Below are positions 17,663 to 25,847 of a stretch of DNA of 64,000 bases, in pieces. The position numbers and the translations under genes are program-made. Within the stretch, counting starts at the first letter, position 1, and the number at the start of each line of letters is the position of its first letter. The notes beneath the pieces are model-generated. The model was not told where the DNA came from, searched no databases, and saw only the letters and a list, made by a program, of their open reading frames with translations. The DNA comes from Blastococcus haudaquaticus (GTDB lineage: Bacteria > Actinomycetota > Actinomycetes > Mycobacteriales > Geodermatophilaceae): the NCBI RefSeq assembly GCF_900230285.1, contig NZ_OCNK01000003.1, forward strand, positions 496,001 through 560,000, in the 5' to 3' direction.

Positions 17663-17673
17663 CTAGATGAGTT
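17654..17673. promoter_or_regulatory. candidate TetR operator
   Basis: A 20-bp imperfect palindrome, AACTCAACGCTAGATGAGTT, with perfect 6-bp outer arms. It covers the -10 box of the exporter operon, so binding would block initiation. Confidence 0.62.
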
Positions 17674-17689
17674 GCTGTGGACCCGTCAA
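17660..17689 (-). promoter_or_regulatory. sigma-A type promoter of the ABC-TetR operon
   Basis: On the minus strand, TTGACG (17689-17684) and TAGCGT (17665-17660) are separated by 18 nt, followed by about 28 nt of leader with a strong ribosome binding site. This is the clearest two-box promoter in the window. Confidence 0.65.
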
Positions 17690-17712
17690 CGGAGTCGTTG
17701 GTCCCGGCTGCC

Positions 17713-19812
17713 TCAGGCGCGCGCCGTGACCGCGGCGGGCAGCCGGCCGGCGAGCCAGTCGGTCATCTCCGCGGCGCCCATCGGCGCGGCGTAGAGGTAC
17801 CCCTGCCCGACGTCGCACCCGAGCTCCGCCAGGGCGGCGGCGGTCGCGGGGTCCTCGACGCCCTCCGCCACGACGGTCAGACCCAGCTCGTGGCCCAGGT
17901 CGACCACCGACCGGACCAGGGCGGCGTCCTCCGTCGTCGTCGCCATCTCGGCGATGAAGCTGCGGTCGATCTTCACCTCGCTGACCGGCAGGTTCTTGAC
18001 GCGCCCCATCGAGGAGTAACCGGTGCCGAAGTCGTCGATCGACAGGCTCACCCCCGCGGAGTGCAGTCGACCGAGGACGTCGCGGGCGCGGGCGGGCTCG
18101 GCGACCAGCGCGCTCTCGGTCAGCTCCAGCCGGAGCATGCCGGCCGGGATCCCGTGGCTCGCGAGCGCGGACAGCACGCGGGCCGGCAGGTCCGGGCGGT
18201 GCACCGACCGGGCCGACAGGTTCACCGCCACCGGCACCGCCACCCCCTGCTCCGTCCACGCGCGCACCTGGGCCAGGGCCAGATCCAGGACGCAGTCGGT
18301 CAGCGGTTCGATGAGCCCGGTCTGCTCGACGGCGGGGAGGAAGTCGCCGGGCAGCAGCAGCCCTCGGGTCGGGTGCTCCCAGCGCACCAGTGCCTCCAGG
18401 CCCACGACGGCACCGGTGCGGAGCGAGACCTTCGGCTGGTAGTGCAGGACGAGGTGGCCTTCGGCCATCCCGCGCCGGAACTCCGAGAGGAGGACGAGGC
18501 GACCGCGGTCATGACCGTCGGCGGCGGCGTCGTACACCTCGACGCCGCTCTGCCGCTCCTTCGCGGTGTACATCGCGATGTCGGCCTGGCGCAGCAGGGA
18601 GTCGATGTCCAGCGGGCCCGCTCCGGACACGGCCACCCCGATGCTGACGTCGACGTCCAGGGCCAGTCCGTCGACCAGGAAGGGCTCGATCAACGCCGCC
18701 CGTGCGCGCTCCGCGACGGCGCGGGCGGCCTCGGTGGAGACGTCGGGGAGCAGGAGGAGGAACTCGTCGCCCCCCAGCCGGGCGACGACGTCGACCTCGC
18801 GCAGGTGCGGGCGCAGCCTGGGTCCGATCTGGGCGAGCAGCCGGTCGCCGTAGCCGTGGCCGAGGGTGTCGTTCACCTCCTTGAAGCGGTCCAGGTCGAG
18901 CAGCGCGACCGCGACGTGGCCTCCGCCCTGCCTGGCCGCGAGCAGTTCGGCGCCGCGGGCCAGGACCGCCGCCCGGTTCGGCAGGGCGGTCAGCTCGTCG
19001 TGCGTCGCCTGGTGGGCCAGCCGCTCCTGCAGCTCGATCCGCTCCGTGACGTCCCGGGCGGTGAGCAGCAGTGCGCCGATGACCGGGTCGGTCCGGCGGT
19101 CGGAGGACGTGACCTCCAGGTGACGCCAGTTCCCGTCGCCGTGGCGCACGCGGACGACGAGGACGTCGGGCAGATCGGCGGCACCGGCCCGGAACTCGGC
19201 GCCGGTGGGGAGTCCGAGGAGCGCCGGGTCGTCGGGGTGGACGAGGTCGTGCGGGCGCTGCCCCAGGAGCTCCTGCGGTGAACGGCCGAGCAGGTCGGTC
19301 ACCGAGTCGGAGACGAAGGAGATCCGGCCGGTGAGGTCGATCAGCATGATGACGTCGCTGGTGGCCTGCACCACCGAACGGAAGCGCCGTTCCCGGTCGA
19401 GCGCCGCCAGCATCGCGTTGAACGCCGCAGCCGTCCGTCCCAGGTCGTCCGCCGCGCCCACGGGGAGGGTCAGCTCCGCCCGCGCGATGCCGGACGAGCC
19501 GGAACGGCTGCCCACGGTGTCGGCCACATCGGTCAACCGCGTCGCGAGGAGCTGCAGCCGGCGGCCGATGACCCGGCGCGCCAGCAGCCAGTTCGCCGCG
19601 CCGAGGCCGACGCCCGCAGCCAGGCAGGCCATGCGGAACGTCGAGGCGCGGGAGTACTGCGTCGGGACGTCGAGGAACTCCGCGAAGTAGGGGAAGACCG
19701 CACCGATGCAGATACCCAGTGCCGCCATGCCCAGGGCCAGTCGGGTGAAGACCCCCACCGGGGGCCGCCGGTCCCCGGATGCGGGCGGCGTCGTCGCCGT
19801 CGTGAGTGCCAC
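17713..19812 (-). CDS. GGDEF-EAL cyclic di-GMP enzyme with HAMP and PAS domains
   Basis: The 699-residue membrane signalling protein has two helices (about 20-42 and 58-78), a HAMP-like linker (78-140), PAS (145-255), GGDEF (270-420) and EAL (440-690). The diguanylate cyclase site is intact (GGDEF at 347-351), with an RxxD inhibitory site at 338-341. The phosphodiesterase site is also intact: EAL at 473-475, NLSARS, LELTES, DDFGTGYS at 593-600, KIDRSF and AEGVED. It could therefore both make and degrade c-di-GMP, with the PAS domain tuning the balance. No strong RBS was identified. Confidence 0.93.
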   Translation of the reverse strand: MALTTATTPPASGDRRPPVGVFTRLALGMAALGICIGAVFPYFAEFLDVPTQYSRASTFRMACLAAGVGLGAANWLLARRVIGRRLQLLATRLTDVADTVGSRSGSSGIARAELTLPVGAADDLGRTAAAFNAMLAALDRERRFRSVVQATSDVIMLIDLTGRISFVSDSVTDLLGRSPQELLGQRPHDLVHPDDPALLGLPTGAEFRAGAADLPDVLVVRVRHGDGNWRHLEVTSSDRRTDPVIGALLLTARDVTERIELQERLAHQATHDELTALPNRAAVLARGAELLAARQGGGHVAVALLDLDRFKEVNDTLGHGYGDRLLAQIGPRLRPHLREVDVVARLGGDEFLLLLPDVSTEAARAVAERARAALIEPFLVDGLALDVDVSIGVAVSGAGPLDIDSLLRQADIAMYTAKERQSGVEVYDAAADGHDRGRLVLLSEFRRGMAEGHLVLHYQPKVSLRTGAVVGLEALVRWEHPTRGLLLPGDFLPAVEQTGLIEPLTDCVLDLALAQVRAWTEQGVAVPVAVNLSARSVHRPDLPARVLSALASHGIPAGMLRLELTESALVAEPARARDVLGRLHSAGVSLSIDDFGTGYSSMGRVKNLPVSEVKIDRSFIAEMATTTEDAALVRSVVDLGHELGLTVVAEGVEDPATAAALAELGCDVGQGYLYAAPMGAAEMTDWLAGRLPAAVTARA

Positions 19813-19907
19813 CCCAGCAGCATCGGCAGGGCGGCAGCAGGGCCTGAGCGCCGCGTGAGCGGGCTCCCTCAGCAGGGTGGCGCGCAGCGTCCGGGCAGAA
19901 TCGGCTC

Positions 19908-20714
19908 GTGCCCAGCCCCGTCGTCATCACCGACCCGCAGGACCCCCGGGTCGCCGACTTCCGCGATCTCAAGGCCGGGGACCGCCCGGAGGGGACGCCG
20001 CGCTGGGGCGGCCCGGTGATCGTGGAGGGCGTGTCCGCGGTCGAGCGGCTACTGGACTCGCCCTACCGGGTGCGGGCGGTGTTCGGGGTGCCGGGCCGGG
20101 TTGCGGCCCTCGACCTGCCGGACGACGTCGCGGCCTACGAGGCGGACAAGTGGGTGCTGTCGGAGGTCATCGGGTTCCGGCTCACCCGCGGGGTGATCGC
20201 GTCGGCCGATCGCATGCCGCCGGCCGACCTCGGCGAGCTGCTCGCCGGCCCCGATCCGGCGGCACCGCGGCGGCTCGCCGTGCTGGAGGGCCTCAACGAC
20301 GCGGAGAACCTCGGCTCGATCGCCCGCTCGGCGCTCGCGCTGGGGATCGACGGGCTGCTGCTGGACCCGCGCTGCGCGGACCCGTTCTACCGGCGCTCGG
20401 TGCGGGTCTCGATGGGGCACATCCTCGCCCTCCCGTTCGCCGTCCTGCCCGACTGGCCGGCCGACCTCGGCCAGGTGCACGACGCCGGGTACACGACGGT
20501 GGCGCTCACGCCCGCCCCCGACGCGGTCGACCTGCGCGACCTGGACCCGGTCGCCCATCCGCGCACGGCGGTGCTCCTCGGCGCGGAAGGCCCGGGCCTC
20601 ACCCCCGAGGCGCAGCAGGCGGCCACCGTGCGGGCGCGGATCCCGATGCGACCGGGGGTGGACTCCCTCGGCGTCGCGGCGGCCGCCGCGATCGCCTTCG
20701 CCACCCTGCGGTGA
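19908..20714 (+). CDS. TrmH/SpoU family RNA methyltransferase
   Basis: The 268-residue SPOUT methyltransferase has the three SpoU motifs: ENLGSIARSALALGIDGLLLDPRC (motif 1), VLLGAEGPGL (motif 2) and PMRPGVDSLGVAAAAAIAF (motif 3). The N-terminal domain (1-110) is the substrate-binding part. It transfers a methyl group from SAM to ribose 2'-OH in rRNA or tRNA. Position next to SepH matches Rv0881 of M. tuberculosis. The GTG start has a CAGAAT sequence 6 nt upstream and no RBS. Confidence 0.92.
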   Translation: MPSPVVITDPQDPRVADFRDLKAGDRPEGTPRWGGPVIVEGVSAVERLLDSPYRVRAVFGVPGRVAALDLPDDVAAYEADKWVLSEVIGFRLTRGVIASADRMPPADLGELLAGPDPAAPRRLAVLEGLNDAENLGSIARSALALGIDGLLLDPRCADPFYRRSVRVSMGHILALPFAVLPDWPADLGQVHDAGYTTVALTPAPDAVDLRDLDPVAHPRTAVLLGAEGPGLTPEAQQAATVRARIPMRPGVDSLGVAAAAAIAFATLR

Positions 20715-20727
20715 GGCCCCGGGGCAC

Positions 20728-21201
20728 TCAGCCCCGCAGGGAGAAGCGCGCCAGGTGGGCGCGGGCCTCCTCGGCGGACGCCGGGGCGCACATGACGTCG
20801 TAGCGGCCGGCCACGATGGCGCTGGTGCTGGTGAAGTCACGGCGCCCGCCCATGGCGGAGTAGCCGATGGCGCCGAAGATCGCACCGAAGACAAGACCGA
20901 CCAGCAGCCCGCTGAGGACCGATCCGACCCAGCCGCCGCCGTCGGTCGAGAAGATCCCGAGCAGCAGCCCGACGAACAGACCCCACCAGGCGCCGCCCGC
21001 AGCCCCGGCCGCGGTCGCGCGCCCCAGGGTCAGCCGGCCGGTGACCTTCTCGACCTGGCGGAGGTCCGACCCGATGATCGTCACGTTCTCGACCGCGAAC
21101 TTCTGGTCCGACAGGTAGTCGACCGCGGCCTGCGCCTGCTCGTAGCTGTCGTAGGAACCCACCTGGACGCCGCCGAGCGGCATCGACACCGAAGCTGACA
21201 T
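20728..21201 (-). CDS. general stress protein 17M-like membrane protein
   Basis: The 157-residue protein has an N-terminal soluble domain of the GSP17M/YflT family (GVQVGSYDSYEQAQAAVDYLSDQKFAVENVTIIG-like; residues 8-50). Two Gly-rich membrane helices follow (about 65-90 and 95-115), the second ending in AIFGAIGYSAMGG. A short beta-rich end carries GRYDVMCAP. Related actinobacterial proteins accompany stress responses; the role is unknown. The ATG at 21201 follows GGAG with suitable spacing. It converges on the methyltransferase gene. Confidence 0.85.
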   Translation of the reverse strand: MSASVSMPLGGVQVGSYDSYEQAQAAVDYLSDQKFAVENVTIIGSDLRQVEKVTGRLTLGRATAAGAAGGAWWGLFVGLLLGIFSTDGGGWVGSVLSGLLVGLVFGAIFGAIGYSAMGGRRDFTSTSAIVAGRYDVMCAPASAEEARAHLARFSLRG

Positions 21202-21290
21202 GTCCGCTCCAACCTCCGCGACCGGTGATCCGTTCCCAGCGTCGCCGTCGGTGGTCGCGCGGACAAGGCCAACGGCCCTGGTCGGTACGG

Positions 21291-22220
21291 CTAACGGTGG
21301 CGGCGGACCCCGAAGACGATGTCCTCCCACGCGGGGATGCGGGCCCGCGGGTCCTCGTCCTCGCCGCCACTGCGGCCGAGGACGACGGTGTCGTGGTCGG
21401 CGACCTCGTCGAGGAGCGCGTCGATCGTCCGGTCGTCCGCCGGGGACCCACTGGCGGGGTGCACGTCCCGCACCAGCTCGTCGTCGTCGCGCGTGAGCAG
21501 GTCCGCCGGGAGCACGTCGGGAGTGACCGTGTCGTGGACGACGGGCCCGTCGTCGTCGCGCACGACGCTGACCGACCGGGGGCGGTGTGCCGTCACGGTG
21601 GCACCGGCGGGCACCTCGGGGACGACGCGGACGAGCCGGGTCCCCTCGGCGAAGTCCATCGTCGCCGCGTCGGCGGGCGTCACCGTGCGCGAGGGCAGGT
21701 CGAACGTCCAGCGGGTCAGCCCCGACTTGTCGCCGGCCCGCCACGCACCGGTGACCTGCCAGCTGCCGTCGTGGGTGCGGTGGGCGTCCCAGGTGACCGC
21801 GCCGATGTCGGAGTCGATGAGGCGCAGTCGCTCGTCCATGAACCGGTGCAGCTCGCCGCCGGGAGCCCCCTCGCTCAGCCGCACGCGGGCCTCGCGGGCC
21901 TGCTCGGCGACGCGCTCGCGCTCCTGCAGCACCGGGGAGGCGAACCGCATGATCCGCTCCACGCGGGTCCCGGAGGCCGCGGCCACCTGCTCCGGGGTCT
22001 CCCCGGCGCGGATGCGGGCCTGGATGACGCGCGGCGGCAGTTCGACGCCGGCGTCGACGTCGATCTGGGTGAGCCGACGGGCGTCCCCGCGGGCCGCGGC
22101 GCGCACGCGGTCGTCGACGGGGAGCTCGAACCGCTCGCCCTCGGCGCCATCGATGCCCTCGGTGGCCAGCACGAGGCTCTTCCCGTCGTCGGAGAGTGCC
22201 ACGAGACGCAGCGTGCGCAT
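21291..22220 (-). CDS. sepH: SepH, septation protein (DUF3071)
   Basis: The 309-residue protein has the N-terminal DUF3071 region (MRTLRLVALSDDGKSLVL start) containing a helix-turn-helix-like segment (IRAGETPEQVAAASGTRVERIMRF, about 70-95) and a long variable, acidic C-terminal tail. SepH stimulates FtsZ assembly during actinobacterial cell division; that function is known from Streptomyces and mycobacterial homologues. The tail ends in the conserved-looking IPAWEDIVFGVRR. The ATG follows AGGAGGTCCGCC, a very strong RBS. In M. tuberculosis (Rv0883c) it neighbours serC, also nearby here. Confidence 0.92.
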   Translation of the reverse strand: MRTLRLVALSDDGKSLVLATEGIDGAEGERFELPVDDRVRAAARGDARRLTQIDVDAGVELPPRVIQARIRAGETPEQVAAASGTRVERIMRFASPVLQERERVAEQAREARVRLSEGAPGGELHRFMDERLRLIDSDIGAVTWDAHRTHDGSWQVTGAWRAGDKSGLTRWTFDLPSRTVTPADAATMDFAEGTRLVRVVPEVPAGATVTAHRPRSVSVVRDDDGPVVHDTVTPDVLPADLLTRDDDELVRDVHPASGSPADDRTIDALLDEVADHDTVVLGRSGGEDEDPRARIPAWEDIVFGVRRHR

Positions 22221-22395
22221 GGCGGACCTCCTGACTCGCGACCGGGCCGTCGGAAGGGACGGACCGGAGCCCGAGGCTATCGGCGTCGTGCGAACCCGGC
22301 GCGCAGGCGACGCGGCGCGGCGCGTCCCCCGGACGGTAGAACCTTCCCCGCACGGGTGCAGACAGCCGTTCATCCCGCCGATACGAGCCATGTCA

Positions 22396-22410
22396 CGTGT
22401 TCGCAACACG
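22396..22410. promoter_or_regulatory. perfect inverted repeat upstream of the S9 peptidase operon
   Basis: CGTGTT-CGC-AACACG, a 15-bp site with perfect 6-bp arms, lies 58 bp before the ATG at 22468. It could be a repressor operator or a small leader hairpin. Confidence 0.45.
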
Positions 22411-22423
22411 CGGCCGCAACAGT

Positions 22424-22444
22424 GGGGCTCCTGGTGGGAGCCCC
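22424..22444 (+). promoter_or_regulatory. leader hairpin before the S9 peptidase
   Basis: GGGGCTCC and GGAGCCCC form a perfect 8-bp stem with a 5-nt loop, ending about 10 nt before the AGGAGG ribosome binding site of the peptidase gene. The remaining 247-bp divergent region to sepH contains a TAGCCT box (22274-22279, minus strand) plausible for sepH and nothing else recognisable. Confidence 0.45.
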
Positions 22445-22467
22445 GCGAGCACATGAGGAGGTGCCCC

Positions 22468-24375
22468 ATGGTCAGTCCGCTGACCGATCTCCGGCCGGGC
22501 ACGTCCGCCCGCCGGCCCAGGATCCCCGTCGGCGCCCCCAGCCGGGGGATGCCGGACCTCCTGCCTGCCGACGTCCGACGCGCCGTCACCGAGATCGCCG
22601 CGGCGCCCGGGGCGTGGTGTCCCGCGCTCTCGCCGGACGGCACGTCGGTCGCCTACGTCACCGACCGGTCCGGCATCCCCCGGCTGGAGATGGCGACGCT
22701 CGAGGGCGCCGATCCGGTCGTCCTGTCCGGGCCGGCCGAGGAGGTCGTCTCCGTCGCCTGGTCGCCGGACGGCGCATGGCTGGCCTACCTGGTGAGTCCC
22801 GGCGGCTCCATCTGCGCCCAGTTGCACGTCGTCCGTCCTGACGGGACCGGCGCGCGGCTGGTGGCGGGGGAGGACCCGCGCGCCACGGTCTTCGCCGGCG
22901 GCTGGACCGGTCCTGGTTCCTACGTGTGCTCGATCGCTCCCGGCGACGGGCCCGACGCCGACGTCGTGCTGGTCGACGTCATGACCGGCGCCCACCGGAC
23001 GCTCGCCCGCGGCGGCTTCCTGTCGGTCACGTCCGTGTCCGCGGACGGGCGCTTCGTGCTGGCCCGGCGGGGTCCGCGCGCCTACCGCCACATCGTGCTC
23101 GTCGACGTCGCCTCCGGCGAGCAGCGTCCGCTGATCAGCCCTGACGCCCCCGGCGGCATCGCGTCCGAGGACGGCCGGTTCGGCCCTGACGGCCGATCGG
23201 TCTTCGTCCGGGCATCGCTGCCCGGTGCCCCGTTCACCGACCGGGCGGGCCTGGTGCAGGTCGCCCTCTCCGACGACGGCGTCCCCGGGGAGAACCGCGT
23301 CGTCCTCGCCCGGCCCGACGCCGATCTCGACGGCTACGCCCTGCGCACCGACGGCACCGCCCTCGCCGTCTGGAACCACGGCGGGATCACCGAGCTGCGG
23401 GTGCACGCGGTCTCCGACGGGTCGCTGGTCCGGGAGATCCCGCTCCCCGAGCCGGTCATGCCCGGCTGGTCGCTGTCGGCCGACGGCGCCACCATGGTCG
23501 CCGAGCTCACCGGGCCCCGCGCCCCCCGCGGCCTCTTCCGGATCCCCCTGGACGGCGGCACGCCCGCGTTCCTGCCCTGCACGCCTCGTCGGCCGGACCA
23601 GCGGACCCTGGTGACGCCGGTCCGGCACGACTACGTCGCACCGGACGGACTGCCGCTGTCCGGGTGGCTGTACACCCCGCCCGGGATGGAGGGCCCGAAC
23701 CGGACGGTGGTGAGCTTCCACGGTGGCCCGGAGGGGCACGAGCGGCCGGACTACAACCCGCTCGCCCAGTCGCTGGTCGCCGCCGGGCTCACCGTCTTCG
23801 CACCCAACGTGCGCGGCTCCGGCGGCTTCGGCCGCGCCTTCCTCCTCGCGGACGACGGCCCGGCCCGCGAGACGTCCTTCGCCGACGTCCGGACGACGGT
23901 GGACGAGCTCGTCACCGCCGGCATCGCCGAGCCGGGGCGCATCGGCGCGCACGGTTGGTCCTACGGCGGGTACCTGACGCTGGTCGCGCTCACCCGCTGG
24001 CCCGACCTGTTCGCCGCCGGGGTCACCGGTGCGGGGATGAGCGACCTGCGCACCTTCTTCGCCGGGACCGAGCCGTGGATGGCGGCGGCGTCGGTCACGG
24101 AGTACGGCGACCCGGTCGCCGACCGGGAGCTGCTCACCGCGCTGTCCCCGATCACCGACCTCGAGCGGCTCACCTCGCCCGTGCTGTTCGTGCACGGGGA
24201 CCGCGACACCAACGTGCCGGTCGCCGAGTCGGTACAGGCCCACCAGGCCCTGCTGGCGCTCGGTGCGCCGAGCGACCTGCTGCTGCTACCGGGTGAGGGC
24301 CACACCATCGTGGGCCGCGACCACCTCGTGGAACTCAGCGAGCGGGTCGCCACCTGGTTCGATCGCTGGCTGTGA
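22468..24375 (+). CDS. S9 family (prolyl oligopeptidase-type) peptidase
   Basis: The 635-residue protein has an N-terminal beta-propeller (about 45-380, repeated SPDG/SADG strands) and a C-terminal alpha/beta-hydrolase domain. The catalytic triad reads Ser498 in GWSYGGY, Asp580 in HGDRD and His612 in GEGHT. It resembles acylaminoacyl-peptidase or dipeptidyl-peptidase enzymes that cleave short peptides. There is no signal peptide, so it acts in the cytoplasm. The ATG follows AGGAGG. Its stop overlaps the GTG of the ATP-grasp gene (GTGA), so the two proteins are made together. Confidence 0.93.
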   Translation: MVSPLTDLRPGTSARRPRIPVGAPSRGMPDLLPADVRRAVTEIAAAPGAWCPALSPDGTSVAYVTDRSGIPRLEMATLEGADPVVLSGPAEEVVSVAWSPDGAWLAYLVSPGGSICAQLHVVRPDGTGARLVAGEDPRATVFAGGWTGPGSYVCSIAPGDGPDADVVLVDVMTGAHRTLARGGFLSVTSVSADGRFVLARRGPRAYRHIVLVDVASGEQRPLISPDAPGGIASEDGRFGPDGRSVFVRASLPGAPFTDRAGLVQVALSDDGVPGENRVVLARPDADLDGYALRTDGTALAVWNHGGITELRVHAVSDGSLVREIPLPEPVMPGWSLSADGATMVAELTGPRAPRGLFRIPLDGGTPAFLPCTPRRPDQRTLVTPVRHDYVAPDGLPLSGWLYTPPGMEGPNRTVVSFHGGPEGHERPDYNPLAQSLVAAGLTVFAPNVRGSGGFGRAFLLADDGPARETSFADVRTTVDELVTAGIAEPGRIGAHGWSYGGYLTLVALTRWPDLFAAGVTGAGMSDLRTFFAGTEPWMAAASVTEYGDPVADRELLTALSPITDLERLTSPVLFVHGDRDTNVPVAESVQAHQALLALGAPSDLLLLPGEGHTIVGRDHLVELSERVATWFDRWL

Positions 24376-25847
24376 GCAACCCCGACCCCTTCGCCGCCTA
24401 TCCCGCTCCAGCCGCCGACGAGGCGGTCGCCGCGGACGGCCGGGTGCGGGAGGCCTACGTCGCGGTCGCGTCGGTGATCCGGCAGTGGGGGACGACCGGC
24501 CTGTCCGCCGCGACGGCGGCGCTGGCCGCCGAGCGGGCAGCACGTGGCGTGACGGTAGGGGCGTGGGCCGACGGCCGCCAGACGGTCCGGCCGTTCCCCA
24601 TGGACCCGGTGCCGCGCATCCTGAGCGGCACGGAGTGGGCGCTCATCGCCGCTGGGGTGGAGCAGCGTCACCGCGCGCTCAACGCCTTCCTGGCCGACGC
24701 CTACCGGGCCGCCGGACGCCGGCGGGGGGACGTCGACCGCGCGCCGCAGGTGGTGCGGGCCGGGGTCATCCCCGAGTGGGCCGTCGCGCACAGCCCGGGA
24801 CGCGACCCCGACGCCGTGGCGCAGGCGTGGCCCGGGCAGCCGCGGGCCACGCTCGCCGGCACCGATCTGGTGCGCACCGCCTCCGGTGCGTGGGTGGTGA
24901 CCGCCGACCACCTCCGGGTGCCGGCCGGGCTCGGCTACGCCCTGGCCGGCCGGGACGCACTGCGGGCCGCCGCGGCGGAGTTGATGGCCGCGGGTGCCGG
25001 GACCCTCGACCCGCACGACGCCGTCCCGCTGCTCCGCGCCGGGCTGGCGACCGCGGCCCCGCGGGCATGCACCGGCACGCCGCGGATCGCCGTCCTCAGT
25101 GCCGGGGAGAGCGACAACGCCTGGTTCGAGCACCGGCTGCTGGCCGAGGTGCTCGGAGTGCCGCTGGTGCGGGCCGGTGACCTCTGGCCGCGCATCGACG
25201 GCGGGGTCGAGGCGGCGGTGGACGGGGAGCGGTTCCCGATCGACGTCCTGTACCGGCGGTTCGACGACGGGCTGCTCGCCGCGTTCCGCACCCCGACGGG
25301 GCAGTCGCTGGACATGCTGCTGACCGAGGCGGTCCGCGCGGGCCGGCTCGGGCTGGCCAACGTGCCGGGCAACGAGCTCGCCGACGACGTGTCGACCTAC
25401 GCGTGGGTGCCGGCGCTGATCCGCTTCCACCTCGGCGAGGAGCCGCTCCTGGGCACCGTGCCCACCTGGGTGCTGGCCGACGAGGAGCAGTGGGCGCAGG
25501 TCCGGGACCGGCTGCACGAGCTAGTGGTCCGGCCGGTCGCCGGGTACGGCGGCCGAGGCGCCGTGGTCGGGCCGTCGTGCTCCGCGGACGAGCTCGCCTT
25601 CCTCCAGGCGGAGGTCTCCTCGGCGCCCTACCGGTTCGTCGCCCAGGAGCCGGTGGTGCCGACGACGCTGCCCACCGTCGTGGACGGTGCGCTGCGACCC
25701 AGGCCGGTGGACCTGCGGGTGCTGTCGGTCGCCGGCGCCGGCGACACGGCGACCGCGCTGCCGGCACCGCTCACCCGGGTGGCGGACCGTCCGGAGAACG
25801 GCGGCTGGTGGTCCGGCGGCAGCAAGGACACCTGGATCGTCGGCTAG
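24372..25847 (+). CDS. circularly permuted ATP-grasp family protein
   Basis: The 491-residue protein matches the CP_ATPgrasp (DUF404/DUF407) family. Conserved blocks include YRRFDD, NVPGNELADDVSTYAWVP, LVVRPVAGYGGRG (the ATP-binding region), QEPVVPTTLPT and a C-terminal GGSKDTW. ATP-grasp enzymes ligate a carboxylate to an amine or thiol using ATP; members of this family are often found with alpha-E and transglutaminase-like proteins, which are absent here. It is coupled to the S9 peptidase by a 4-nt overlap. The substrate is unknown; a peptide or peptide-like product handled by the peptidase is inference. Confidence 0.88.
   Translation: MSNPDPFAAYPAPAADEAVAADGRVREAYVAVASVIRQWGTTGLSAATAALAAERAARGVTVGAWADGRQTVRPFPMDPVPRILSGTEWALIAAGVEQRHRALNAFLADAYRAAGRRRGDVDRAPQVVRAGVIPEWAVAHSPGRDPDAVAQAWPGQPRATLAGTDLVRTASGAWVVTADHLRVPAGLGYALAGRDALRAAAAELMAAGAGTLDPHDAVPLLRAGLATAAPRACTGTPRIAVLSAGESDNAWFEHRLLAEVLGVPLVRAGDLWPRIDGGVEAAVDGERFPIDVLYRRFDDGLLAAFRTPTGQSLDMLLTEAVRAGRLGLANVPGNELADDVSTYAWVPALIRFHLGEEPLLGTVPTWVLADEEQWAQVRDRLHELVVRPVAGYGGRGAVVGPSCSADELAFLQAEVSSAPYRFVAQEPVVPTTLPTVVDGALRPRPVDLRVLSVAGAGDTATALPAPLTRVADRPENGGWWSGGSKDTWIVG

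Noticed and set aside
17638-17673. HspR (HAIR) type heat-shock operator
   Set aside because: The arms AACTCA/TGAGTT resemble part of HAIR, but the spacing and arm ends differ. The local TetR gene is a better explanation.
18509-19972. 487-codon minus-strand frame overlapping the GGDEF-EAL gene
   Set aside because: It is a frame-shifted shadow of the real gene, Pro/Arg/Gly-rich and without motifs.
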